Numbered from the stretch's first letter, positions 1 through 11,197 are shown. The stretch is 64,000 nt of DNA from CAWFLT01 sp963816795 (GCA_963816795.1 CAWFLT010000014.1:1-64000), one strand, 5' to 3'. Translations and numbers: made by a program. Notes: a model not told the origin generated them from the letters alone.

Positions 1-1
1 A

Positions 2-103
2 GCCGACCCGGTCGGCACGTTCGAGATCGGCTGCAGCCTGACGATTGATCCCCGCTGCCAGCGGGAGATGAGGGCGCGACTGGTCGTGGAAAGCAAGAAA
101 TAG
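2..103 (+). CDS. C-terminal end of an unidentified protein (cut by window edge)
   Basis: An open frame runs from the first bases of the window to a TAG at 101-103, giving 33 residues that begin ADPVGTFEIGCS and end VVESKK. There are two cysteines. I do not recognise a family in so short a piece. It is treated as coding because the composition looks protein-like and the frame ends exactly where a 9-mer repeat array begins, a pattern seen after several other genes here. The rest of the gene lies upstream of the window. Confidence 0.45.
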   Translation, partial: ADPVGTFEIGCSLTIDPRCQREMRARLVVESKK

Positions 104-146
104 GTTCCGGGGTTCCGCCGGTTCCGAGGGTTCCGTAGGTTCGATT
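103..146 (+). repeat. 9-mer array, consensus GGTTCCGNN, after a stop codon
   Basis: About five units (GGTTCCGG, GGTTCCGCC, GGTTCCGAG, GGTTCCGTA, GGTTCGATT) start on the last base of the preceding TAG stop. The same motif occurs in the opposite orientation at 1109-1152, next to the stop of the M48 gene. Confidence 0.75.
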
Positions 147-266
147 CCGATCTGGCTCACCAGCATCCTCCAGCGTGGATACGCGCGCCGAGCTACATTC
201 CGCAATCCCGCCCGCATGTGTTCGGCGAGCGGTCTGTGGCTGACAGTGCGATGAGTGCTGCGGGTG

Positions 267-677
267 TTATCCCACGAGCGGTGTGGACACCCCGAGCTTG
301 AACCCGTCCAGATCGTTGAACTGGAACATGCGCGCGCCCCACGGACGGTCCGCCGGCTCACTCAGCAGCGTTCCACCCGCGGCCTTGATCCGCGCAGCAG
401 CCGCGTCCACATCGGCAGCGCCCGGCACGTTGATCTGCAGGTAGAAACCCTGTCCCTTGATCCGGTCCCAACCGAGCTTGCCATCGTCCTGGTTGAGGAC
501 GATGTGGCAATCACCCGCGGCGACCACCGCGGCGACGACCTTCCCTTCGTTCTCGAACGTCTGAGCCACCACAAAGCCGATGGCATCGCGGTAGAAGCGA
601 ATCGACGCCTCCAGGTGCTTGCAGGTGATCGAGCAGCCCAGATTGGTCGCGTTCATTGCGGGCGTCGTATCGGTCAT
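267..677 (-). CDS. VOC (glyoxalase/bleomycin-resistance fold) family protein
   Basis: A 136-residue single-domain protein of the vicinal-oxygen-chelate superfamily. It opens with a beta-alpha-beta module (GCSITCKHLEASIRFYRDAI) followed by a GFVV strand, and the second module ends NDLDGFKLGVSTP, where family members place a metal-ligand strand. Family members include glyoxalases, dioxygenases and antibiotic-binding proteins, usually acting as cytoplasmic dimers, so the substrate cannot be named. The start at 677 is supported by GGAGGG six bases upstream. It stands alone on the minus strand, with repeat arrays on either side and no operon partner. Confidence 0.8.
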   Translation of the reverse strand: MTDTTPAMNATNLGCSITCKHLEASIRFYRDAIGFVVAQTFENEGKVVAAVVAAGDCHIVLNQDDGKLGWDRIKGQGFYLQINVPGAADVDAAAARIKAAGGTLLSEPADRPWGARMFQFNDLDGFKLGVSTPLVG

Positions 678-822
678 TGATCCCTCCGGTGGTCGTGGTG
701 AATGTCGAAGATGGTGCGTTTAACCGAGGAAGAGCGAGTGTACGGTGAGACTCGGTCGGGCGCAATCCAGGGGTTGGGGCCGAGGTCGCGTTCGGCACGC
801 CGCGCATCGTCCTAGACTCGCA

Positions 823-930
823 AAAGTAATCGGCCCGATCCACTTCAGCGACGGGGACAAGAAGTTCGAGCCGATGAACGTGCTGAAGCACCTGACCAAC
901 GACTACTTGCGTAACAAGCTCGGTATGTGA
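823..930 (+). pseudogene. Remnant: C-terminal fragment of an unidentified protein
   Basis: The frame reads KVIGPIHFSDGDKKFEPMN and then VLKHLTNDYLRNKLGM before a TGA at 928-930. This piece has balanced amino-acid use and no arginine excess, unlike the shadow frames around it, so it looks like the end of a real protein. No start codon with a ribosome-binding site precedes it and upstream codons look non-coding. It may be a decayed gene or one broken by an assembly error. I do not recognise the family. Confidence 0.35.
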
Positions 931-1108
931 CGCACGCGGTCAGCGAAGCCAATTACACCAGATGTGGTATGGCCTGAGGGTGCCGACGGCGATCACGCCG
1001 CTCGTCGCCGTCGGTCGACATGACGCAGCCAACCTTCGAGCTGGTGCCAACTGGCGAAATTTAGGCTCGCTCCACAGGTTGAAACCAAACGCGCAGTCCG
1101 GCTGAACG

Positions 1109-1152
1109 ACGCGAACCCGCGGAACCTCCGGAGCCTCGGAACCCTCGGAACC
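1109..1152 (-). repeat. 9-mer array, GGTTCCGNN on the minus strand, after a stop codon
   Basis: Five degenerate units of eight or nine bases (on the plus strand ACGCGAACC, CGCGGAACC, TCCGGAGCC, TCGGAACC, CTCGGAACC). On the minus strand the array begins three bases after the M48 stop codon and matches the array at 103-146. Confidence 0.75.
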
Positions 1153-1155
1153 ACG

Positions 1156-2346
1156 TTAGCCTTGTTCCTTGATTTCCCTCGCCATCGCCAATCGTTCTCC
1201 GACCGTCGGATGGCGGTGGAAGAGCCACTGCGTAATTGAGGACGGACGCTCTTCTGAGAGGTGCTGCGCGCCAAGGCGGCGGATGGCCGCGGTGAACGCG
1301 TCTGCCCCACCGGTGACCGCGAGGGCGAAGCGGTCGGCGCGCCGTTCCTGCGCGCGCGAGTGAGCGAGGCGAAGAGGCGTCGTCGCGAGCCAAACCCCGC
1401 CAGCGACAAAGGCGATGAACGGCAGCGCGGCCAGGTCGCCGGGAACCAGACGGGTTGCGCCCGTCACGGCAGCCAGCATGGCCCCTGGCGCGCCGGCGAG
1501 CAAATCATCAGCCAGCCACAACGCCAGCGACAGCAGCAGGGCGTCGAGCGCCAGCGTTCGCCAGAGATCGTGGTGGGCGTGGTGGCCGAGCTCGTGTGCG
1601 GCGACGACCGCGACCTCGTCGTCGGACCAGTCGCGGATCAGCTCTGACGAGATGAAGATGCGTCGCGAACGGCCGGCGCCGGTGACGAGGGCCGTCAACC
1701 GGCCATCGCCGCGCGGCAGCTCGTCGACGCTCGCGATCGGCACCCGCGCCTGACGCGCGATGTCGTGCAACCGGCGGCTCAACCGCACTCGCGAGATCGG
1801 GCGCGCGCCGCCGACCCGCACGACAATGGCGGGCGCGCCGTGCAGCGCCGCCACGAGCGCGACCGCCAAGAGCAGCCCCGCCACCGGCCACCACCACGTC
1901 ACGCCCGCGATCCACACCGAGACCTGGACCGTGGCGCCCGCGGCCAGCGCGGCTGGCAACGCGACGAGCGTCGCCTGCGCCTGGGCCGTCAGCACCTCAT
2001 CGATGGACGGCCGTTGGGGAGCGTGGCGTGAGTCCGCCGCCAGCGACACATACGCCGCCGCCGGAAGCACTGCCAGCTCCCAGATCAGCACCAGCGTGAT
2101 GACGAACAGCAGCAAGGAGATGGCGGCCTGCGGGAACGCTGGCAGGCCGGCCCCGATTCCTGCAGCCCAGTCGGCGATGATCCTCCCGACGGGTGTCAGC
2201 GCGACGACGCCCAGCATGAGCGCGCCCGACGCCAGCCCCATCGCGCGGGCGCGACGCTGACGCCGCTGATAGCGAGTGGCGCGGGACTCGTTCATAAGAA
2301 CGGGGGCCAGGCCCGGCAATGCGCTGGTGTCCAGTGCCTGCAGCAC
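1156..2346 (-). CDS. M48-family membrane zinc metallopeptidase
   Basis: A 396-residue protease related to Ste24/HtpX. Hydrophobic segments at about residues 38-55, 72-102 and 130-170 place the N-terminal half in the inner membrane. The zinc motif HELGH lies at residues 251-255, and the downstream QERRADRFA segment supplies the usual third ligand glutamate. Two more hydrophobic stretches lie between these motifs. M48 enzymes degrade or process membrane proteins; the substrate here is unknown. It starts three bases after the smc stop, so it is probably co-transcribed with smc. The stop is followed by the 9-mer array at 1109-1152. Confidence 0.85.
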   Translation of the reverse strand: MLQALDTSALPGLAPVLMNESRATRYQRRQRRARAMGLASGALMLGVVALTPVGRIIADWAAGIGAGLPAFPQAAISLLLFVITLVLIWELAVLPAAAYVSLAADSRHAPQRPSIDEVLTAQAQATLVALPAALAAGATVQVSVWIAGVTWWWPVAGLLLAVALVAALHGAPAIVVRVGGARPISRVRLSRRLHDIARQARVPIASVDELPRGDGRLTALVTGAGRSRRIFISSELIRDWSDDEVAVVAAHELGHHAHHDLWRTLALDALLLSLALWLADDLLAGAPGAMLAAVTGATRLVPGDLAALPFIAFVAGGVWLATTPLRLAHSRAQERRADRFALAVTGGADAFTAAIRRLGAQHLSEERPSSITQWLFHRHPTVGERLAMAREIKEQG

Positions 2347-2349
2347 GGC

Positions 2350-5300
2350 TCAGTTAATCTGCACCGAAATCAGCTTCGACACTCCGGGCTCTTCCATCGT
2401 CACGCCGTACAGCCGGTCCGCGATTTCCATCGTCTTGCGATTGTGCGTGATGAGAATGAACTGCGTGTGCTCCTGCATGCCCTGGAGCATTTCGACAAAG
2501 CGCCCGATGTTGGCGTCGTCGAGAGGGGCGTCGATCTCGTCGAGCAGGCAGAACGGACTCGGGCGGAACTTGAAGATGGCGAACATCAGCGCCATCGCAG
2601 TCAGCGCCTTCTCGCCGCCCGAGAGCAGCTGAACGTTCTGAAGCCGCTTGCCCGGCGGCTGGGCGATGATGTCGATCCCGCTCTCGGGATCGTTTTCGCG
2701 ATCGATCAGCACCAGACCGGCGCGGCCGCCGCCGAACAGGGTGGTGAACGTCTTCTCGAAATGCTGGTTGATCAGATGGAACGCGTCTTCGAATCGCTCG
2801 CGCGTGGTCTTGTCGATCCGGCGGATGGCCTCTCCGGTCTGTGAGATCGCATCAATGAGATCCTTGCGCTGCGCGGTGAGAAACGTGTGGCGCGTTTCGA
2901 GCTCGTCGAACTGCTCGATCGCCATCATGTTGACGGCGCCGAGGCGGTCGACCTTCTTCTTGAGGTCGACAATGATCTGCTCCGGCGTCAGCGGCGCCGA
3001 CTCGTCGACGGCGTCGGCGCCGAGCGGCGCCTCGGCGTCCGCGCCGCCCTCGACCGCTTCGTCGTCGTCGGGCGCGGCCACTGCGTCCAGCCGTGTGCGC
3101 GGCGAGACGAGCTCGCCGGCCTCGTCCATGCGGGCGACCTCGGCGACGACCTCGTCGAGCGACGCGCCGACCGCCTCGACGCAAGTGGCGCCCAGGTGGT
3201 TCAGATCGGCGCTGGCGGTCGCGCGCACGACCTCGGACTGCATCACGTCGCCGCGCACGCCTTCGAGGTGCTGTCTGGCGGTACGAATGTCATAGTCGCG
3301 CGTGGTGAACAGATGGCGCAGTTCGATCACGCGCTCATCGAGGTCGCGCAATTGCGTCTTGAGCTGATCGAGCGAGGCGACGGCGGCGTCGAGCCGCTGC
3401 TCGGTCTCGACAATCGACTGGCGCAGTTCGTCGCGCCTGACGTCGGTGCGGGCGACGTCGGCGCGGCGTCCGGCAATTCGGCCCTCGAGGTCGGCCGCAG
3501 CGATCTCGAGCCGGGCGACGTCGCTCTCGAGCGCGGAGGCGCGCTCGACCAGTGCGGCCTGCTCGGTCCGCGCGATCGTCAGAGTTTCGAGCCGCGCTTC
3601 GGCGTCCACGCGCGCCGATTGCAGCAGGCTCATCACGGTCCCGAGACGGGCCTCCGCGTCGCGCTGCTGCGACTCGTGCAGATCGATCGCGGCCACGGCC
3701 TCGTCGCGTCGAAGCGCCGTCGCGCGCTCTTCCTCGTCGGCGCGATGGCGCTCGGTCGTGACGACGTCGAGGCGGCGCTGCACGCGCGCCAGTTCATCGG
3801 AGGTCCGGCTCGACTGCGCCTCGAATCCGACGATCGACTTCTCGTGGCCGTGCTGCTCGGACTGCAGCGCGGTGACGGCGGCCTCGCTCGCGGGGATGAC
3901 CGCGTCGAGACGCGCGACGTCGGCCGCAAGCGTCCGTGTCTCAACGGCGCCGGTCTGCACGTCGTCGCGAAGCGCGAGCATCTCGGCCCGGCTTTCGAGG
4001 ATGCCGCGGACGTCCTGCCGGGACCCGCCCTGCACGAGCCAGGCGCCGCGGAAGACTTCGCCGGCCCGCGTGGCCACCGGAGCGGAGACGGAGCGCGCGA
4101 GGTCACGCGCGCTCTCGAACGTGTCGACGATCAGGGCGCGGCCGATCAGGCGCGCAATCGCCGCCGACTGCGGACCCGACGCTCGCACGACGCTCGACAG
4201 CGCACGCGCGCCAGGCGGCACGACGAGCGCCGGCTCCGGAGCCAGCGGATCGCCGGTCTCCGAGAGCACGAAGAAGCCGCATCGGCCCGCATCGCGTCCC
4301 GAGAGCAGTTCCAGTCCACGAGCGACATCCTCGCCGTGTTCGACGACCACGTACTGGAGCAGCTCTCCGAGAAGCGCGTCCACCGCGCGCTCGTAGGATC
4401 GTTCGACGATCAGATGGTCGGCGACCGCGCCATGGTGGCGAACGCTTGCGCTGCCCTCGCCGAGCAGGAATCGTGCCGCGTCGCCGAACGTCGCGCGGCT
4501 CGCCTCCAGCTCTTCGAGCGATCGCAGCCGCGCTTCCTTCGCGGCGAGATCACGTTCGCGCGCGGCGAGGGTCTGGCTCAGGCGGTCGCGGTCGGCTCGC
4601 TGGTGGCTCAGGGCACGTTCGGCCTCGCCGAGCGAGGTCGTCGAGGTCACGAGCGCGGCCTGCACTTCCGCCAGGGCCTGCTCCGCGAGCGCATGCTCGT
4701 CGCGCGCACGTTCGGCTTCGGCGGTGAGCTCGCGTGACTCGATCTCGAGGCGCTCACGCTCGGCCGCCACGCGGTCGCGCACCGCGGCCGCGTTCTCACG
4801 GGCCTGACGGAGCGCCGAGAGGGTGCTCGTCGAGGCGAGGACCGCGGCGCGCGTCGAGTCCGCCTGCTGCTCGACGTCCTGGACGGCGCCCACGGCCCGC
4901 CGGTAGTCGGTCTCGGTGGCCTCGACGCGCCGGCGCGCGTCCGCGAGCGCCGCCTGCGACCGTCCAGCCGCCTCGCGCTGCGCGTCGAGCGCCAGTCGTG
5001 CGGGCTCGCGGCGGTCCTCGAGATCGGCGGCTTCGGCGGCAAAGGCGGCCGCCTGCCTGGCCAATTCGTCGATCTGCTGACGGTCGAACTGGATGCGTTG
5101 CTGCGAGCGCCCGATCTCGAGCTCGAAGCCGTGCGCCTCTTCCCGCGCGGCCGTCGCTCCGGCCTCCGCTTCCGTCAATCCCAGCCGGACGGTCTCGAGC
5201 GCCGCGTCGAGCTCGGTCAAGTGCGCCGCCGCCGCCGCTTCCCGCGCACGCGCGTCGGCCAGCCGCGTATCGGCCGCCTCGATCTCGCGCGCCAGCGCCT

Positions 5301-6045
5301 CGTAGCGGTGCGCCAGCTGCACCTGCTCCCAGCGCCGCAGCTCCTCGCGCAGCCGTTTGTAGCGCCGGGCCCGCGCGGCCTGACGCTTCAAGGCGCCGCG
5401 CTGCTTCTCGACCTCGTAAATGATGTCGTCGATGCGCGTGAGGTTCTGTTGCGCGGCCTCGAGCTTCAGCTCAGCGGCCCGCCGGCGCGATTTGTACTTC
5501 GTCACCCCGGCGGCTTCCTCGATCAGCGCCCGCCGCTCGGCGGGGCGCGAGGACAGAATCTGTCCGATCTTCCCCTGTTCGATCACGGCGTAGGCTTTCA
5601 CGCCGAGTCCCGAATCCATCAGCAGGTCGTGGACGTCTCGCAGCCGGCAGACCTCGCCGTCGATCAGGTACTCGCTCTCGCCGGACCGATAGAGGCGCCG
5701 GCCAATTTCGATGTCGCGCGTGATGAGCGGCGGCTCGTCCAGCAACGCATCGACGTCGGCGACGGCGCGCATCGCGGCCTGGGCGACATTGGTGAGCTTC
5801 AGCCGCACCTCCGCCGCCGCGGTCGGCTTGCGCGCGTCGCTGCCGTTGAAAATCACGTCTTCCATCCGCTCACCGCGGAGGCTTTTGGCGCTCTGCTCGC
5901 CGAGCACCCACGTGATCGCGTCGACGACGTTGCTCTTGCCGCAGCCGTTCGGTCCGACGATGGCCGTCACGCCGCCGTCAAACCCGAGCTCGGCCCGGTC
6001 GGGGAAGCTCTTGAAGCCGTTGATGTGCAATCGAGACAAACGCAT
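2350..6045 (-). CDS. smc: Chromosome segregation ATPase SMC
   Basis: A complete 1231-residue SMC protein, the ATPase core of the condensin-like complex that organises chromosomes with ScpA and ScpB. The N-terminal head has Walker A GPNGCGKS at residues 31-38. Two long heptad-rich arms flank a globular hinge at roughly 500-680. The C-terminal head has signature LSGGEK from residue 1141 and Walker B CLLDEIDAP at about 1166. The start at 6045 (MRLSRLHINGF) matches the family; the longer frame to 6108 adds 21 atypical residues. This 3.7-kb gene has no frameshift, unlike many neighbours. scpA and scpB are not in the window. Confidence 0.96.
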   Translation of the reverse strand: MRLSRLHINGFKSFPDRAELGFDGGVTAIVGPNGCGKSNVVDAITWVLGEQSAKSLRGERMEDVIFNGSDARKPTAAAEVRLKLTNVAQAAMRAVADVDALLDEPPLITRDIEIGRRLYRSGESEYLIDGEVCRLRDVHDLLMDSGLGVKAYAVIEQGKIGQILSSRPAERRALIEEAAGVTKYKSRRRAAELKLEAAQQNLTRIDDIIYEVEKQRGALKRQAARARRYKRLREELRRWEQVQLAHRYEALAREIEAADTRLADARAREAAAAAHLTELDAALETVRLGLTEAEAGATAAREEAHGFELEIGRSQQRIQFDRQQIDELARQAAAFAAEAADLEDRREPARLALDAQREAAGRSQAALADARRRVEATETDYRRAVGAVQDVEQQADSTRAAVLASTSTLSALRQARENAAAVRDRVAAERERLEIESRELTAEAERARDEHALAEQALAEVQAALVTSTTSLGEAERALSHQRADRDRLSQTLAARERDLAAKEARLRSLEELEASRATFGDAARFLLGEGSASVRHHGAVADHLIVERSYERAVDALLGELLQYVVVEHGEDVARGLELLSGRDAGRCGFFVLSETGDPLAPEPALVVPPGARALSSVVRASGPQSAAIARLIGRALIVDTFESARDLARSVSAPVATRAGEVFRGAWLVQGGSRQDVRGILESRAEMLALRDDVQTGAVETRTLAADVARLDAVIPASEAAVTALQSEQHGHEKSIVGFEAQSSRTSDELARVQRRLDVVTTERHRADEEERATALRRDEAVAAIDLHESQQRDAEARLGTVMSLLQSARVDAEARLETLTIARTEQAALVERASALESDVARLEIAAADLEGRIAGRRADVARTDVRRDELRQSIVETEQRLDAAVASLDQLKTQLRDLDERVIELRHLFTTRDYDIRTARQHLEGVRGDVMQSEVVRATASADLNHLGATCVEAVGASLDEVVAEVARMDEAGELVSPRTRLDAVAAPDDDEAVEGGADAEAPLGADAVDESAPLTPEQIIVDLKKKVDRLGAVNMMAIEQFDELETRHTFLTAQRKDLIDAISQTGEAIRRIDKTTRERFEDAFHLINQHFEKTFTTLFGGGRAGLVLIDRENDPESGIDIIAQPPGKRLQNVQLLSGGEKALTAMALMFAIFKFRPSPFCLLDEIDAPLDDANIGRFVEMLQGMQEHTQFILITHNRKTMEIADRLYGVTMEEPGVSKLISVQIN

Positions 6046-6201
6046 GAAATATCGCCGTACACAAAAGCAGCCGCCGCGGTCGAAGAAAGCTCCGCCATCG
6101 ACCCGCAAGCGGCTGGGAATCCTCTACGGAAAACAAACGTCGCGCCAGCTTGTCCCACCCGCCTTGACGCGGGGCCCCGGGGAATCGGCTGACGCGGTGC
6201 A

Positions 6202-6230
6202 GTCTAACAAGCCCCATCGGGTAGGGGCAA
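6202..6230 (-). promoter_or_regulatory. Candidate sigma-70-type promoter for smc
   Basis: On the minus strand TTGCCC (6225-6230) is separated by 17 bases from TTAGAC (6202-6207). It would give a leader of roughly 150 bases before the smc start at 6045. Support is from motif match and spacing only. Confidence 0.3.
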
Positions 6231-6269
6231 GTGGAAACGGGGCCCTAGATACGGGGGATCAAGCCAGAA

Positions 6270-6324
6270 GTAGACACCCAGCGCCGCGCTGGCGGCGCTG
6301 GCCCGAGGCGGGGGGCGGGGCCCC
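6270..6324 (-). repeat. GC-rich hairpin element, copy 1 (after ctpA)
   Basis: On the plus strand it starts GTAGACACC. It then has a perfect 10-bp stem (6278-6287 with 6292-6301, loop GCTG) followed by CGAGGCGGGGGG and GGGGCCCC. Copy 2 at 34735-34790 has the same order with a compensated base-pair change. Both copies lie just downstream of a minus-strand gene in the same relative orientation. Confidence 0.75.
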
Positions 6325-6340
6325 TGTCATGCTGACTTCT

Positions 6341-8001
<1,661 letters not shown>

Positions 8002-8013
8002 GCGAAGACCTTC

Positions 8014-8820
8014 CTATCCGTGAGCGTCCACGTCGTTCGACGTCTTCTTGCCAAACACCCACGCCACTCCGATGCTGAAGAGGTAGAGGACGAGCATCGG
8101 CGCGGCGAACACCGCGAGATTGATCGGGTCGCTGCTCGGCGTGATGATCGCGGCGGCAATGATGATGATGAGCACCGCGTACTTGAACTTGCGCAGCATG
8201 AATCCGGCCGTCACCACGCCGAACCGCGCCAGGAAGAACACCAGCACGGGCATCTGGAACACCAGCCCCATGCCGAGAATGCACTTCACGTAGAACCCGA
8301 ACGCGAGGTCGATGTCGGGCATGAAACTCATGCCCTCGATGCCATAGCTGGCGAAGAACCTCCACATCGACGGAAACGCGATGCGGTGCGCGAACCAGGC
8401 GCCGCCGCCGAAGAGCAGGCGTCGAGGCGGCCACGAACGGCAGCACGACCTTCTTCTCCTTCGCGTACAAGCCCGGGGCGACGAACAACCACAGCTGCGA
8501 GAAGATGAACGGCGACGCCACGAGCAGCGCCGCCAGCGCCGACAGCTTCAAGCTGAACATGAAGCCGCCCATCGGCTTGCGTGAAGATCAGCTCGCCGCC
8601 GAACGCCCGAAAGTACCGGATGAAGTAGGCGTAGAGCGGCTCCCAGTACCAGAACGACACCGCTCCGCACGCGACGAGCGCGTACAGCGAATAGAGGATG
8701 CGGCGGCGTAGCTCGTCGAGGTGCTCGAGGAAGCTCATCCTCGAGCGTTCGTCGGTCGACTCCTCGGTCGTGCGCCTCGAAGTCGTCGGCGACGTGACTG
8801 AGCTCGGAGTCGGGCGCCAT
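8014..8820 (-). CDS. tatC: Sec-independent protein translocase TatC (frameshifted)
   Basis: The polytopic core of the Tat system, which recognises twin-arginine signal peptides and exports folded proteins with TatA. The hallmark MSFLEHLDELRRRI lies near 8738, preceded by an acidic N-terminus starting MAPDSELSHVADDFEA at 8820. Later segments include FSLKLSALAALLVASPFIF, GMGLVFQMPVLVFFLARF and ITPSSDPINLAVFAAPM, all typical of TatC, and six membrane spans can be placed. The frame changes near 8765, 8578 and 8410. The start at 8820 is 24 bases after the corrected tatA stop, and the stop is 12 bases before ctpA. Confidence 0.9.
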
Positions 8821-8844
8821 GGATGGCTGAGACAGGACGCGCCG

Positions 8845-9155
8845 CTACGAGCCCGGCCGCTGATGGGCGAGTTCGTGTTCGGAGCCCGTCCCGACGTCGC
8901 CGCGCGCGATGGTCTCCGGCGCGGCCGGGGACGGCAGGGAAGCCGGGATCGGTCGGCGACGTCGCCATCGGCTTCTTTCTGCTCCTCGGCGCGAATCTCG
9001 TCGTCGAGGGTGTTGCGCAGCTCGTTCGAGGCGCGCTTGAACTCGTTGAGGCTCTTGCCGAGCGACCGCCCCAGTTCGGGCAGCTTGCGCGGACCGAACA
9101 CAATCAGGGCCACGACGAGAATGATCATCATTTCCGGAAAGCCTAGTGGACCCAT
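8845..9155 (-). CDS. tatA: Tat translocase subunit TatA/TatB (frameshifted tail)
   Basis: A small membrane protein that forms the Tat export pore or adaptor. It starts MGPLGFPEMMIILVVALIVF, the usual single span followed by the FGPRKLPELGRSLGKS amphipathic hinge. A charged helix then leads into a variable tail. The helix frame is lost near 8945, and the tail reads well in another frame as APETIARGDVGTGSEHELAH to a stop at 8845-8847, giving about 103 residues. The length and the FGP hinge fit TatA or TatB; without a second paralogue in the window I cannot separate them. First gene of the tatA-tatC-ctpA run. Confidence 0.85.
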
Positions 9156-9249
9156 GTCGCGCTCCTCTGCCAGACTTTCTCAGTATACCGCGTCTTTTTC
9201 CACGACCCGTGGTGGCGTTCCGCCCGAAACGGCCGATAAGCCGAAGTGG

Positions 9250-9278
9250 TTGACGGGAGGGGCTTTAGGTACTACGAT
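9250..9278 (+). promoter_or_regulatory. Candidate sigma-70-type promoter for the OmpA-like gene
   Basis: TTGACG (9250-9255), a 17-base spacer and TACGAT (9273-9278) lie about 90 bases upstream of the ATG at 9368, in the divergent region between tatA and the OmpA-like gene. A second pair, TTGACG (9329-9334) and CATACT (9352-9357), also has a 17-base spacer but would give an almost leaderless transcript. Confidence 0.45.
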
Positions 9279-9367
9279 TGCATATTGCTCCCCGCATGGC
9301 CTGGTGTAGGGTAGGTCCCTGCTCTCAATTGACGCCCCCAGGCCCTTTTCACATACTGGATGGACCC

Positions 9368-11159
9368 ATGAGACGACTTATCGGAATGTGCGTCCTGATC
9401 TCTGCGGTGGCACCAGCCCTCGCGGCAGCCCAGACCTCGGCACAGACCACGCCACCGACCACGCCGCCCAGCAGCAAACCACCGTCGTGACCGTGGAGGA
9501 GGGCGAGCTCCGCCCGGGCGTGGCCACGGCGGCGGGCGACACCGGCATCTGGTTCGTGCCGACAGCGGGCATCTCTGCCGCACAAGAAATGGTCTGTCAG
9601 CCTCTACCGGACCAACATGGACGACGGACAGGGGTTCACCGACATCTCGACGTTCCCCGTGACGTTCGCCGTCGGGCATCAAGCAATCGGGCGGAGCTCT
9701 TCGGCAACTGGGCGCTCGTCGACGCGGATCGACCGCGACACGCGGCCGCTCTTCTTCGACGAGCACGAGCGACGAAGCTGACACCGGCACCGGCGGCGGC
9801 ATCGTCGCCAACCATCCGCTCGTCCACAGCGAGTGGACCGGCAACAAGCTCGGCGACCTGTGGCTTGGCGGCAAGGTCAACCTGTTCTCGCCGACCGCCA
9901 AGACCTATCGGCGTCGCCGCGCGCATGCTGATCAAGCTGCCGACCGGCGACGAGGAGTCGGGCGCGTCCACCGGCCAGACGGACTTCGTGCTCGACGGCG
10001 TCGTCTCGGGCTATTCGTCCGCGGTGGACGCTGGCCGGCTACGTCGGCATGATCTGGCGCGGCAGTCCCGACGGCTACCAGCTCACCAACGGCCTGCGCT
10101 GGGGCATCGGCGCGGCGTTCCCGCAGAAGTTCAGCCTCGGGTTCCGCTTCACGGCCGAGCTCTTCGGCGAGAAGTACTTCGACACGACCTTGACTGCGCC
10201 GCTCGGAGTGTTTGGCGACGACGGGTCGATCGTGCCCGTCCTGTCAACGGTGAAGAGTCCCGGTGATTGGCAACGCTCGGGGTCACCTGGCAGGCGCCGA
10301 ACGGGTTCTTCGCCGGGATCGCGGGCTCGTGGAACATGAACATGAGCAGTCGTGCCGACGCGACGCCCATCGGCGTCCGCCGCCTTCCCGGACACGCCGA
10401 AGGACAACAAGGGCCTGCAGTTCCGCATCGGCTTCCATCCGGGGCGCGCTCCGGCACGCGCGGCCGCCTGCGTCGGCGCCCGCCGGCGACGACCCCAGCC
10501 GACGCACCAGCCGTCACGCCACGCCGGCGCCTCCGGCGAATCGTCCGCCGACCGTCACCGCGGCCTGCGACCCGTGCACGGTCGAAGTCGGCCGCACGGC
10601 CAACGTCTCGGCCGACGGCGCAGGATCCCGACGGCGACGCGCTCACGTATCAGTGGACGGCCGCCGCCGGATCGCTGACCAGCGCGACGGCGCGGCAGAC
10701 GCCGTGGACGGCGCCGAACCAGCCAGGCCCCGTGCAGTTCACCGTCACGGTGAGCGACGGCAAGGGCGGCACGGCGAACGCGACGACCACGATCAACGTC
10801 ATCGCAGCCGACGCGCGCAGGAGATCACGTTCGAAGACGTGCACTTCGACTTCGACCGCTTCACGCTCCGCACCGATGCGCTGAAGGTGCTCGACCAGGC
10901 GGTCACCGCCATGCAGGCGAACCCGACGCTGCGGCTGACGATCGAAGGCCACACCTGCAACATCGGCACGGCCGAGTACAACCTGGCGCTCGGCGAGCGC
11001 CGCGCGCACGCCGTGCGCGACTACCTGACGAGCCGCGGCATCGCGGCGTCGCGGCTCACCACCGTGAGCTACGGCGAGGAGCGGCCGAAGCACGACAACT
11101 CACGCGAAGAGACGCGCCGGCTCAACCGCCGCGCGGCGCTGGTCGTGAGACTGCAGTAG
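9368..11159 (+). CDS. Outer-membrane beta-barrel with Ig-like and OmpA domains (heavily frameshifted)
   Basis: An envelope protein of about 590 residues. The order is a signal peptide (MRRLIGMCVLISAVAPALAA, then AQT), a beta-barrel-like region (KNDLW-type strands such as NKLGDLWLGGKVNLFSP and YVGMIWRGSPDGYQLTNGLR), and one Ig/PKD-like module (NRPPTVTA to DGDALTYQWTAAAGSLTS). A C-terminal OmpA domain follows (FDFDRFTLRTDALKVLD; EGHTCNIGTAEYNLALGERR) that should bind peptidoglycan. At least six frame changes interrupt it, near 9490, 9600, 9760, 9905, 10030 and 10260, with more in the linker. All segments are in order, so sequence error is likelier than decay. It probably anchors the outer membrane to the wall or acts as a porin. 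Confidence 0.75.
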
Positions 11160-11191
11160 GAAGGCCCAGGGCCAAAGGCCCAAGGCCCAAG
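11160..11191 (+). repeat. GGCCCAA-type short array after the OmpA-like stop
   Basis: Degenerate 7-8-base units (AAGGCCCAGGGCC, AAAGGCCC, AAGGCCC, AAG) start at the base after the stop codon and read with the gene. A matching array in reverse orientation follows proS at 11269-11300. Confidence 0.65.
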
Positions 11192-11197
11192 CAAGAC

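Larger units (their letters stand above)
678..1155. other. Largely non-coding stretch between VOC gene and M48 gene
   Basis: No intact gene is visible in these 478 bases. They hold a probable gene remnant at 823-930 and the inverted 9-mer array at 1109-1152. I see no tRNA or convincing terminator. Confidence 0.5.
6046..6340. other. Intergenic region between ctpA and smc
   Basis: These 295 bases contain no recognisable gene. They hold a possible smc promoter (6202-6230) and a GC-rich hairpin element (6270-6324) that recurs at 34735-34790. Confidence 0.5.

Noticed and set aside
80..160. tRNA-like 3' end (GGTTCGATTCC followed by CACCA)
   Set aside because: The T-loop-like bases belong to the GGTTCCGNN array, the T-stem has a mismatch, and no matching acceptor or anticodon arm lies upstream.
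2887..4737. Long plus-strand open frame opposite smc (616 residues)
   Set aside because: Antisense shadow of a GC-rich coiled-coil gene; no ribosome-binding site or known domain, and smc is intact on the other strand.
9329..9357. Second promoter-like pair just upstream of the OmpA-like gene
   Set aside because: Spacing is good, but transcription would start only a few bases before the ATG, leaving no room for a ribosome-binding site; kept only as an alternative.
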